The notes under the pieces: model-generated | Told to the model about the DNA's origin: nothing | Seen by the model: the letters and a program-made list of their open reading frames with translations, nothing else | Database searches by the model: none | Part shown: one piece after another, positions 36,277 through 50,854 of the stretch | How the letters are laid out: each line of letters starts with the position of its first letter | Position numbering within the stretch: position 1 is the first letter of the stretch | NCBI RefSeq assembly: GCF_020085105.1 | Contig: NC_058043.1 | Location: 18,860,667-18,924,666 of the forward strand | DNA from: Siniperca chuatsi | Taxonomy: Eukaryota; Chordata; Actinopteri; Centrarchiformes; Sinipercidae | Reading direction: 5' to 3' | DNA: 64,000 nt | Position numbers and translations under genes: made by a program

Positions 36277-38865
36277 ATGATAACATTTACACCTACAGTA
36301 TAAATTCCTTGAAGCTTTTTTGTTTACACGAACATATATCCTACTATCACTTTTTTGTGCTTGTTTTTGTTAATGTTGGTGTTTGTTGCAGAGCTGCAGT
36401 GTGTTTAAAATCCGATGTTTACTTTGGTTTACTTTAATAATGAAGAAATGGGGGTAGTCTGTGTTTTTAGAGGAAACATTAATCTTCTACTAAAGGAGGA
36501 CACATTGAGTTGCAAATAGCCCCTTACCAGCCCCTGGATCTAACAATCAATACTGGCCATGTGATACTGGAGCAAGCAAGAGTGACATTGGTGCATTGCC
36601 TCCTCCCTTTAAAGCATCTAATCTAGGCAAAGTCACTGACAGTCACATTTCACTATCAAATTTACCTCAGTGACCTGTACTGACAACACTGAGCACATTT
36701 TCAACTCTTACTTATTATTCAGCTGCTGCCTCTCCCTCATGTGTGGGTCACAAGACTCCAAAATCTACCCAAATGAAGTTTTATTGTTTGATGAAGATGT
36801 TGTAAATCCAGAGATTAAATCCACTGATATTTAAGACATATAAGAGTATACTAGAGTAGACTCAAAAAGTGACAGAGGCATTGCTCCAGTCTCAAGCCTT
36901 CAGTTTTACTAAAAAAAAACATCATCAAAAGAAGTTTAGTGTCAGGAAACAAGAGGTAATAAATACCAGGTGTACCAGCTGATTGCATCAGTTAGCCTGA
37001 TAATGTCACAGGCCTACACAGATTGTAAGAACAAACAGAACAACACATAAACACCCAAAGCTCTCGACAGCATGAAAACAAGTTTGGTTCCTTAGAAGCT
37101 TTTAGACCACTGTTGTAGGAAGGTTTATATCTGCTGATGGCAAATGCTTCTTCAAGAAGTAGAATGTCCCATTATTCACCAACATTTAACACCACGTAAT
37201 GAATTTAAACATCTAAATGATGACAAGAAACATCTTGTTCGATGAGACTTGGAACAAAGCTGGAGACGACTCATGAAAAAGACACACAGAACACAGAAAT
37301 AACTGATCAAAGTAAATACTGGGACATCATTAAATAGACAAGACTAAATGAGAAACAACCCAATTTAAAGTTAGGGAAAAAAAACATCTGTAGTTGTTAT
37401 TTAACAAATTTAAGAATTTAACCCTCAAAAACTCAGATCAGATTTACTGTAACTGACAACGGCATGGCAACATAAACTTCTGGGTTCTTCCAGAAGTAGG
37501 AAAACCTCATTTGGAATCACACTGACATTTGTAATAATGTTAATAACTAAAAATCCAGCTCTCGGACAAAACCAAGTTACAATCACGTACAGCGCTGCTG
37601 CGCTGCAAAATTTTCTTGGGAGCCGTAGTGGAACAGAGGCTAGCCCGCATGGGACATCAGGACTTTGGCTCTCTATAAGCAAACAACCCCACAAATGCCA
37701 TAAGAGTGTGATTCAAATATTGCTCAACTCTGATTGGTGCATGGAATTATGTGACATCATGTTTTCCTAGCCCCACCCACTTCAAACTAGTGAAAAGAGC
37801 ACAGACAAAAGAACAAATACAGAAATCTCTCAAGTGAAATAACCACAACTGTTCTAACTTTGGCAGAAAATTGAGTATCCATGTAGGACCCCATCACTCA
37901 TAGAAAGAGCCTGACTGGGAAAATTTGGTTTGGTTTATTTATTTAAAAGAAATTTTATTCAAAGAATTGCGAACACTGGGTGTGTAAATGCTTCAGTCTT
38001 TTTGTGAATCTGTGCTTTGAAAAGAAAAGAAGTTTCTTCATTAATATTGTATATACTGTATATAACCACAATTTGAAGCAGCCCCAGCGTTTTGTAAACA
38101 CAAATGTCAAATTCTGCCTGTAGGACTATTTGCTGCATCTGTTAACTGCAGGTAGGGAGCATGCTGGGTGGTTTCGAGCAGGCAGAGAGTGAGAGTGGAC
38201 TGCCAATGAGTCCACAGTCTCTTTCCCTCCTTTTTCACTCCCTTTTTCCCTTTCACACAAGCAGAATTTATGAGGCCATTACGAGTGTGCATGCAGTGTC
38301 AACAGTGCCCAGCTAATATCTTTATCCAGCACCGTGAGGAGCGGGGGGCCTGTCAGACAACACATACACTGCCCAGGAGACAAACTGCCCTCCCAGCTCA
38401 CAGTTCAGCTGAACACACACGTAAACACTTAAGACATTTAACATGCCTCAGCATTTCAAACACATTAGATGGCTTCTTTAAGGTTGCCAGCAACTCAAAT
38501 AATGAATTCAGCCCAAGCCTTCTCTTATAATGGACAAATCTGTTGAAGGAGGAAGCTAAAACATGGTCAGATGCCCAGAGAATTAAAATCAATGCAGTGC
38601 ACCTTGTAACACATGCCAACGTATAGAAATACATTCAGGTATATGCTAACTAATGCCGGGTGTGTTTTAAGACTAACCAAAATGTGTCCTTAGCATGGAG
38701 TATTGAAAACTGTCAAATACTGAAAGCTGGCATCAAATGTCTACAAGTATTGGTAATCTTGTTTACTCGTGTTTTGATCAAATAGTTCCAGATTTGAATC
38801 AACGTTTTGCAAACGTTTTGCCAGGGAATGTTCTTGTACAGCTGCTTGTGTGTAGACAATATTTA
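36277..38865. other. Intergenic, no gene seen
   Basis: No exon, RNA gene or identified repeat. The GC-richer patch around 37570-37690 looks element-like but was not matched to anything. Confidence 0.45.
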
Positions 38866-39315
38866 AAGGATAAGTCTGGGGTTATTCTATATAATTTCTA
38901 TGTAATTTCTTATTGTCAGCAAATACGTCCGTCACTCATACTTTCCTATCTGTGGCTCTCAGCCCCAAGCTCATTGGTTCCACTGAAGAGAATAAATCTT
39001 TAATAGCAGGTCACAAATATATATTATTATTATTAATAAAGGCTAAATAATTCCCTAAAACAGCTAGTTTTTAGCAATCATTACGAGTAAACAGTATATT
39101 AGTTGGGGACTATTTTCAGCTGCAGATTTATCAGAATCAGAAATACTTTATTGATCCCCAAGGGGAAACTCTTTAGTTTTAGTTTAGTTTAGTTTTAGTT
39201 TAGTTTAGTTTCAGTTTGATACACATTTGGAGATCTAGTGAATATTCACAGCAGCGGGGATTGGCTTAAAACTACAGTGCCCATGTTAACCTTAATGAAG
39301 AAACAGCCAGCAGTG
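38866..39315 (+). repeat. 'ttggggactattttcagctg' repeat, copy 2, interrupted by a LINE tail
   Basis: Shares ttggggactattttcagctg (39102) and aaactacagtgcccatgtta (39265) with copy 1 at 32564. The two landmarks are further apart here because of an insertion at about 39130-39215. Confidence 0.65.
39130..39215 (-). mobile_element. Extremely truncated LINE 3' end
   Basis: tcagaatcagaaatacttta followed by ttgatccccaaggggaaact: the same 3' end as the LINE at 8197, nearly identical over about 45 bp. A tttagtttagtttta-type simple repeat (39174-39213) follows. Only the last tens of bases of the element are present. Confidence 0.75.
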
Positions 39316-39400
39316 GTGGAAAGTAACTAAGTACATTTACTAAAATACTGTACATAGGTACAATTTTGAGGTACTTGTACTTTACTTGAGTATTTCATTA
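39312..39400 (+). repeat. 'agtggtggaaagtaactaag' repeat, short copy
   Basis: Reverse-orientation relative of the element at 5785-5933 (gtacttgtactttacttgag). Confidence 0.55.
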
Positions 39401-41530
39401 TTTTTTAGGATCAATTAATTGTTGTCTTTTCATGGAATTTATTGGAAATATATAACTATAGCATATTGATTTAATATTTGAGAGTGTTGGCTTCTTTGTC
39501 AAATGAAAAAAGGGGTTGTTTATATTTCTCAAAGTAACGTATCAGTATCAGGACCAAAGCTCAGGTCCCTCACCTGAGGGACCAGAGCCCTCAGAGGGAA
39601 AAGGTGTTATTTACAACATAAATTCAGCCTCCCCAAGTTGTGAGTTGAACTGCAGCCAAATGCTGTCATTAGAGACTCCACGGGACCTTTGTCCCTCTTT
39701 CTGTGATCCATCTGCTGCTGGGGAGACACTGCAGCAGGCCTGCCATCAAGCTCACTGGCACCAGTCTGTTTTGCATGTGGCTGTTTGACACAACACAGCA
39801 GGAGTGGCATTATGGCCTGGTGGCAAGAGCGGCTCAATAGCTGTGACAGCATTAGCTCTCATTACACACACACCAACTCATTACAGCTCACCGTGGGGTG
39901 ATGCTGACTGAGGGACCCGAGCCTCCGTCTGAAGCACATCGTCTCACAGTGTGGAGGTGGCGATACACGGCAGTGAAAGATGCCATTCACTGATGGCCCA
40001 TTAAAGAAGTCTACAGCAGCAAAGCGGTGCTCTCGTGGAGCAGTGTGGGATGTTGAGGCAATAATGTGTTTTAATTGTCTGCCCTATGGACACTGCTCTG
40101 ATTTGCATGTGGTCAAACAAGTCTGTGGTTTTTTTTTAATCTTTCTCATCCTATTATGTGCAGATTTTGTCCTCCAAATTATGAAAAATGTCCAGTTTCC
40201 AAGGACCAATTTGCATGCATGAGCTTTACCAGCAATGTAATTTGTGATAACTGTAATAATTGTAGCAGAAACAGTAATAGCTGTAAGCAAAGGGATGAAA
40301 CAGGCTAGAAAACCAATACTGGTTTCCATTCTTCCCTTTGTGTCTTTATATCTCAGCGTCGTCCACCCCCCCACTTTTCAATTAGTTTATATCATGTGGC
40401 ATTTCTATGAGGACTCTGACAACAGATAACAAGTTAAACTCCTGCAGCGCTCCATGGCTGAGATGAGCACACAGAAGAACAACATGAATCCCAAAGCAAG
40501 AATCACATCATGTTGAAAGGAAATGAAACCAACCAGCTGTACATCTCAGGTGGTACAGTACAGAAGGTGAAATTAATTTAGATGGATAAACCTGCTTACG
40601 TATCAGAAATTAAACGCAATAAGCTCTAATGAATGTTAGATTTTCCACTTGTTTCTCTTTCAGTCTTGCCGGACCTCACGAAAAGCCCCCCTATTGTTTT
40701 ATGACTCCACTAAAAAACTCATCTCAAAGTTCCTTTACTACTTGTCTAGCAGTTTTCTATCAATACTCTCTTATACTAGTTTGAGCGTCTTTCTTTTACC
40801 TGAATTCTGCATGTTTTAAAAACTTTTATATGATTTATAACTCAAAATCTCCTGTTTAAAATGTTAAAATCCCACAAATATGAATGCTATTATTTATGTC
40901 ATTTTAAAACTATTTCAGGGTTCGTAAATGTGTGTACGTGTGAGAAAAACTTGACCTGAAAAATGCAGTTTAAGTCTTCTTTGTTCATTTTTTATAAACC
41001 TCTCATTATCCTGTAGTAGTTTTCTTCAATATGCTTAATTTTACTGATCGAGTCTTAATGGCCTATTATCTTTAATGGAGCCACTAGTATTTCCCTTTAT
41101 TCCCTTCACTTGTTTTTATGTTAATGTCAGTAATTTAAAGAAGAATCCTAAAGTGATCCTAAAAGCTCACGATCCTGTCTCTACAGGCTATTTTTGTCTT
41201 CTTAGTTGCAGCGTAAAATCACACTGCTCTTTTGTTGAGTAACCCTTTCAGTATAAAGGATTCTTTCAGCTCAGTGAACTTGTAGTTGTAGCATCTGCCC
41301 TGGGACTGACAATTTATGAGTTTGATTCCCTCTCCCAGTTTGTGAGTTCAGTCCCCTGCTGGCTCATTGAAACCCTGCATCATAAAACTGCCCTGAGAAT
41401 TAAAAACCTCTTATAGACGAGTATCTTGTCTGAGCTCGTACCGCATGAGGGCTTCGTTAGAGTTATGCCAGCAGTAAACTGTGCAGATTCTGGAGAAAAC
41501 CTGTGTGATGTTACAGTACAAGCAAAGCAA
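39401..41530. other. Intergenic, no gene seen
   Basis: Open frames at 39516-39788 and 40084-40374 show no family features and no splice context. Confidence 0.5.
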
Positions 41531-41874
41531 AGAGACTCCAGGAAGTTACTGCTCCCAGCCAAGAAATAGTCAGGTAAAACTGCGAATTGTTGTTTTTTCG
41601 CTTAGGTTTTTGTACAGATTAAACAAATGCGATATAACTTGTTAATTAATGAGCTATATGGTGCTGTTAGGTGCATTTTTTTAACCTTTGAACAGAGCCA
41701 GGCCAGCTGTTTCCCTCTGTTTCCAGTCTTTTTGCTAAGTCAAGCTAAACGGCTGCTGGTTGTAACTTCCTATTTGATGGACATGTGTAAGAGTAGCATC
41801 AATCTTCTCATCTAACTCTCTCCGCTAGAAAGCAAATAAGTGTATTTCCCCAAAATGTCAAACTATTCCTTTAA
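41531..41874 (+). mobile_element. Foldback/MITE-like element, copy lacking its left end
   Basis: Begins inside the element at the ctgctcccagccaagaaata landmark also present in the long copy (about 6565). It ends with a good right terminus (ccccaaaatgtcaaactatt then ccttta). Confidence 0.75.
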
Positions 41875-43260
41875 GTACAAGCAATTCCTTTGAGTTGCTT
41901 AAAAGACTTCACGTAGTTCACAAAGCCAAATAACACTTTATCCATGACTTTCAAGGAAAGGTAATTAAGGTTCAGTTATTTAATTTGATTAACTTGATTA
42001 ATTCATTTGAAAGAGTTTTTGACTTAGTCACATTGTGGTATCTCAGGGGAACCATGAAATTCTTAAATGTTTCTTTATTGTATAAATTTAGAGAGCTTTC
42101 CTTTGCAAATACTTAAATTGCATGTACTGTACATGTGTAACTTTAGGTGATTTAGACAGCATTGTTGGTGGGGGTTTTTATTCATTTTTTGTTTGTTTTA
42201 ACTGGGTGTACGTTACCCTAAATCAGCTTGTTAGTACACAGCAACTGTCTTTCAGATCATAATATCTGCCAGACTCAGCATCTTCCTGCTGCTGCTCCTG
42301 TGCCTGGTTGTTCACTTTTTAAAATTGTGTCAGATGGAGCCGTCACAGATCAGGATCAATACATTCACAACCCAAGGCAGATCCAGATTAATAACACAAA
42401 AACTCAGCACAAAACCTCTACACTACTCTGTATGTCTATCTGTATACATGATGTATTTAATCTTACCATGTCAGTTTAATTTTGCTAGTAGAGGGGGTAA
42501 ACATTGCAGCTTATTGTCCTGGCCATTCCTTAGTTGCCTTTTATCCCAGTAAAACTGCATTAACAAGGGGCCGGGGCCAGACCCCCCCCCCCCGATCAAG
42601 GACCTACAGTGCCATAAAGACAACATTGATTGCCTGCTCAGGTCTACAGCACATAAGACAGAATTACTGAGGAACAAGTGTCAGACTCATAACCTTCCTC
42701 ATAACGGCTCCATTAGCTCCTGTGCTACAGTGGCTTTATAGCTGCACTGTAAGGAATAGCAACAGTAAATTGACACCTACACTGTGTGTGTGTGTCACTA
42801 CATCTGAACAGTGCAAAGGTAACTGCTGGTCAAACAGATAATACTGAGCAAAAAAAATATTAATAAAATTAAATTACTTTAGTACAGTTGATCTGAGGCA
42901 GTTTCCACATGCTGAAGGTAATTTATTTTCTATTATGAAAACAGCAGGTTGCCATTTTCCTCAGCCGCAGCAGGATTAAACTGCCACAACTAAATTCAGA
43001 AATCATTTCTCAGTGCAGCTGGTCCCTGAGAGGAGGGCAGATCTGAAAATGAGACACACCTTCCTGTCCCTAATAAGTGATTGGACTCATCAAAGTGGTG
43101 AGTCAGCAGGTAAAATTAAGCTGAGAAGATGCACATTTTTAAGGTCTGTGTTAGTTATTTGTGTTGTGGTAATTCTACACAGAAGAGGCGTCAGGTTTCA
43201 CAGCCACTGTTTGTTCTATCTATCATAGAAAATGTCTTAAACATATTATACATGAAGAGT
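41875..43260. other. Intergenic, no gene seen
   Basis: AT-rich DNA with a C homopolymer near 42585. No exon or RNA gene is supportable. Confidence 0.5.
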
Positions 43261-43795
43261 CTACAGCCATGCTAGCAACTCAGTGCAGTGCTTTGAGCTA
43301 AATGCTAACGTCATACTGCGAACATGCTCACAATGACTTCACTAACATGCTGGTGTGTTTACCATGTTCACCATTTTAGTTTAGTGTGTTAGCATGCTAA
43401 CATTTGCTAATTATCAGTAAACACAAAGTACAGCTGAGGCTGATGGGAATGCCATCAGTTTTGTAGGTATTTGGTCTATAGATGGTGGCGCTAGAGGAAA
43501 AGTTAAGGGATCACCATAGTTATTACAATTCATCCTGAAGGGGACATGAATGTGCGTATCACATTTCATTGCAATCTATCCAGTAGTTGTTGAGACCTTT
43601 CACTGAAAACCACAAATGTCAACATCACGACGGCGCTAGAGGAAAAGTCAGGGTATCACTAAAGTCATAAGAATTCATCCTCTGGGAACCATGAACGTCT
43701 GTACAAAAATTCATAGCAATCCATCCAATAGAAGTTGAGATATTTCAGTTTGGAAAGTGGTGGACCGACCAACCGACATGGCAAAAAAAAAAAAA
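43261..43795 (+). repeat. 'gttagcatgctaaca' repeat, copy C, with duplicated 3' unit
   Basis: Same family as 16888-17290. The 3' module (ggcgctagaggaaaagt ... catcct ... caatc-atcca) is present twice in tandem, about 43485-43605 and 43633-43735. It ends in an A run (43782-43794). Confidence 0.78.
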
Positions 43796-45376
43796 GCCTA
43801 ACTACAAACAGAATGAGGCTGCCTCTGTGTGCTCTTATTAGTGCTGAATTATTCTGCTGTAAAGCTCATTAAACATAACTTCTCTTTATTGTTATGAGTG
43901 TTGCAGTCTGCACTGCATTATGTATGCGTGTAAGAGCATATTTAAATCCCTAAGGTATTGTCACTGTATCAGCATCATCTCACCTCCCAGGCAGCAAATT
44001 TACTCAGGCAGCAAATTGGCTTCAACAGTTCAGAAAAACACATAGAAGTTCACAAACAGACACATTTAAACACATACTGTATATGAACACACACACACAC
44101 ACACACATAGACACACACACTACCAGGCAGACAGTGCTGAAGCTGTGTGAGTGTGTATTTCCCACTCTACTTGGTCTAACTTGAGATGCAGGAACAAATA
44201 GGGGGGAAAAACACAGTGTTTAAGGTCACAGTGGGGTCAACCAACCACCACACCAGGAAGAAAACCACCTCTTCATACAGGAGAGTCACAAAACACACAA
44301 AGTGCCAAACTATCTATTCTCCTGCCTTGAGAGAGGAAACAAGTGAGCCAGAAAACAAGCCAGATATCTAATTAAGAGGGTAACAGGGTGATCTGCTCTT
44401 TGATCTGTGGTCAAGTTGTTGTTCCAGCTCTTATTAATCAAACTACTGGTAACTATCAACTCCTCTGAATAGTTGCCCTCTTGTTTCCTGATGCGTTTCA
44501 GGTCTCACATGGTTCCTGTGTGGACCACGACAGGGGCGGAGGTCGAAGTCAGACAATTGACTGTGTCTGTGTCACATTTCCTCATGAAAATCAACGTAAT
44601 CCGCCGGTAGAAATATTGTCCTTTGTAATTTAAGACTACATGTTGAAATTTGCTGTACTGGTGTAATTGATCCTGCTATCAGGCACAGGTCTCAGACGCT
44701 CTGCCAGTAGGAGGCTACTGTTTTGTTAGCATTAATTAAAAACTTGACATTCAGCCTTCTGAATCACATCACGTAATTAAAGCCAGTTTTACAGTCAGTC
44801 TCATTGCTGTAATGTGCAGTGAGATTACGCTGGTAACAGTACAAGACTCAGAGAAGTTATTAAATCATCTTCTACTGTTAGATTACACAGTGCTCTTTAA
44901 AATGATCTACACCAGCACAGCGATATATCACCACAGAAGACATTCACCTTTGAGTTTGGGGGATGTAGCTGATAAAAATTTGGGCCTTTCTAGCATTAAT
45001 TATCCCACTTACATTATTTGAATCTCACTGTGAAGAGCATGTGAGAAGGATCTCAAATAACTCAAACTGCATTAAAATGTCCATCTCTTCCCTGAAATTG
45101 TAAATACACAGGGACTTGAACTGGCACACATCTGCTGGAGGACAGAGGGACGAGGTGATTCAAAAGACCAGGTTGTGTCAACTCGGGCACCAGGGAGCAG
45201 CAACGAAGAGGTTCAGTTCAGATTACCGATGGTTTACATTTCAGCAGTACAGTAAAAATCACTCATCACAGAAAAAGGCATTTCTGAAACTAAATGCGCT
45301 CACTCACAACTTCACTTGCTGCCTTTTCCCAGCTGCCATGACACACAGTTGGAGAAATGAGAGGCAATAGATTACT
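43796..45376. other. Intergenic, (CA)n tract but no gene seen
   Basis: Contains a (CA)n tract at 44091-44120. Open frames have no recognisable content. Confidence 0.5.
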
Positions 45377-45675
45377 TAGAGCTATAACAATTAGTAGATT
45401 GACATAAAAATAATCTGCACCTTTTTGATAATTAACAAATATAACCATGTAATAAATGCAATAAAAAACATAAAAAAAAACATTCCCTAGTTCCACTTCC
45501 TCAGTTGTGAAGATTTGCTGCTTTTCTCTTATCTGATAATAAACTGATTTTCTTTCCCTTTTGGACAGTTGGAAGGACAAATCAAGACATTTGAACACGT
45601 ACTCTTGGACTCTGAGATGGACACTTTTCACTCTTTTATGACATTTTAAAGACAAGACTTAATCAATAATGAAAA
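45377..45675 (-). repeat. 'tcgattaatc' interspersed repeat, copy 2
   Basis: Reverse orientation of the copies at 25043 and 56392 (gagctataacaattagtaga at one end, taatcaataatgaaaataag at the other). The 121-codon open frame on the minus strand is a by-product of this repeat. Confidence 0.65.
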
Positions 45676-45921
45676 TAAGTGCCGCTCTAGAATGATGTCC
45701 TTCAACAGTTAAGATCGATCACTGCAGTGCACAGTCAGTCTGCTCACTTGCAGAGATTTTCTCAACGAAGGTGTTCAGTACCATCTGGTGGATATTTTCA
45801 TACTGCAACTCAGTGTCCAGACTTCAATAATCTTTATAGGCTTTATATGTATAAGAGCGTAACCAAAATCAACAGTCAAAAAACTAAAACCTCAGAACAA
45901 TGTCCAGTTAAATTCCTGATA

Positions 45922-45927
45922 TTTATT
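45922..45927 (-). terminator. ccdc174 polyadenylation signal
   Basis: AATAAA on the minus strand, 117 bp past the ccdc174 stop. It is the first such signal after the gene. Confidence 0.6.
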
Positions 45928-46043
45928 AAATGCTAAGACTCCAAAGAGCTGAGACGTTGTGTCCTGTTGTTTCTGTCATTTCCTCAACAGTATTTACACT
46001 CACAATATGAACCAACTGCACAGCAAACATGATATTTTCAAGA

Positions 46044-49593
<3,550 letters not shown>

Positions 49594-49870
49594 GTTTACT
49601 AATTGTTTTCTACGCCATAATCTCCGAGCCACTGCTGCGTTACCGGTCCGCGACTTCTTCGTTGGTGGTTCTCTCGCTAGCAAAATGTCGCTTTACCGCC
49701 AACGCGTGGCGTCTTTTTTTTATATAAGTCTATTTAAGTCCTTTTAAAATCTTCATGACCTGGAACATTTCTGTCTCCCTGGAAAATTGTAGATTATGTT
49801 TTACTGACTGATCCACACTCCAGAACAGAAGGTGGCGGTAATGCACCATTAAGCTGGTTGCCAACCGACG
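49594..49870 (-). promoter_or_regulatory. ccdc174 5' UTR/promoter with an embedded short repeat
   Basis: CpG-bearing sequence (gcgttaccggtccgcgactt, cgccaacgcgtggcg) just upstream of the start codon suggests a TATA-less housekeeping promoter. From about 49795 a repeat-like segment (aaggtggcggtaatgcacca ... ggttgccaaccg) begins, leading into a (GAA)n tail. Confidence 0.5.
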
Positions 49871-49872
49871 TT

Positions 49873-49921
49873 AAAGAAGAAGAAGAAGAAGAAGAAAAAA
49901 AAGAAGAAGAAGAAGAAGAAG
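49873..49921 (+). repeat. (GAA)n tract, tail of a short dispersed repeat
   Basis: About 16 GAA units, with a short A-rich break, following the ggtggcggtaatgcacc segment. This pairing of a conserved short body with a GAA-repeat tail is frequent in fish genomes. Confidence 0.85.
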
Positions 49922-50670
49922 ACATTTCTGTCTCATATGAAACTTTGTCTTGAAAAGTAAGACTCAGAGTGTAGCAGCTCTGCTAAAGCAAGATACTCAT
50001 ATTTTAAATGTTAGGCACCAGGTTCAGCTGTTTTAACTGTGTGAGGTTTTCATCTTCCAGACAGAGCGACTAACACTCATGTAGTGTGTATGATGCTTGA
50101 GCTTATTGTCCTAAAGGATTGTAAGAGGTTTTAAGTATTAGATCAGTCAATACTGATTTGATAAACAGCTGGGCTCTGGGTCAGTCAGAATGCTCTGTTG
50201 AAAAGTTTTACCGCATGATCTTATCAAATGTACATTTATGGACTCAGATTTGGTCAAATTCCTCAGTTTGATGCATTAAAAGCAGTGTGACTGCTTAATA
50301 TCAACCTTAATATTTAACTGTGTTGATATAAAGTTAGTTTTCTCTCTGAGTAAACACTATTTGTAATAACTTCCATGTTTATTGCATGTGTCCTGGAAAT
50401 AATGGCTCAATATTGGTATGTTGATGTAGTCATGCTTAATAGGCTCAATCAGTCCCATTTATCTGAAATCTCTATGACAGCAATACGGTTACCTCCGTCA
50501 CCCCATTGAAAAGATAAGATGATCAGCAGACCTGCTAACAGGTTACAACAGAGAAATGCCCATTTTGTTATCAATTTAAACATTTGAACAGTCCAATGCT
50601 ACCAAGATATGACAACATGAGCACCTGTTATTATATTTAATGCATTTTTAAACCAAACTGAAAGAGGATG
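49922..50670. other. Intergenic region between ccdc174 and ghrl
   Basis: About 0.75 kb shared upstream region of two divergent genes. An imperfect HNF1-like palindrome, cttaatatttaac, lies at 50306-50318. No gene is present. Confidence 0.45.
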
Positions 50671-50675
50671 AAAGG

Positions 50676-50685
50676 TATATAAAAG
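50676..50685 (+). promoter_or_regulatory. ghrl: ghrl TATA box
   Basis: TATATAAAAG lies 170 bp upstream of the ghrelin start codon, in the right position for a start near 50706. It fits a tissue-restricted hormone gene, in contrast to the TATA-less neighbours. Whether the 5' UTR contains a small intron is not visible. Confidence 0.7.
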
Positions 50686-50854
50686 TATGAAGCCAGAAGC
50701 CCCAAACAAAGTAGGCCATTTCAAGGGAAGAAGAACTAAGGTCGGTGTCGGTATCAGATTCAGATAAGCAGATCAACATTTTAACCATTTACACGGTAGA
50801 TTGCTTCATCATATTGTCTGTAGTAGATCGAGCAGTTGAGATTTTTATTCCACC

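Noticed and set aside
39516-40374. Open frames of 80-96 codons in the fgd5-ccdc174 gap
   Set aside because: No family signature, no splice context, and length expected by chance in AT-rich DNA.
45290-45655. 121-codon minus-strand open frame
   Set aside because: Lies in the tcgattaatc dispersed repeat also present at 25043 and 56392; not a gene.
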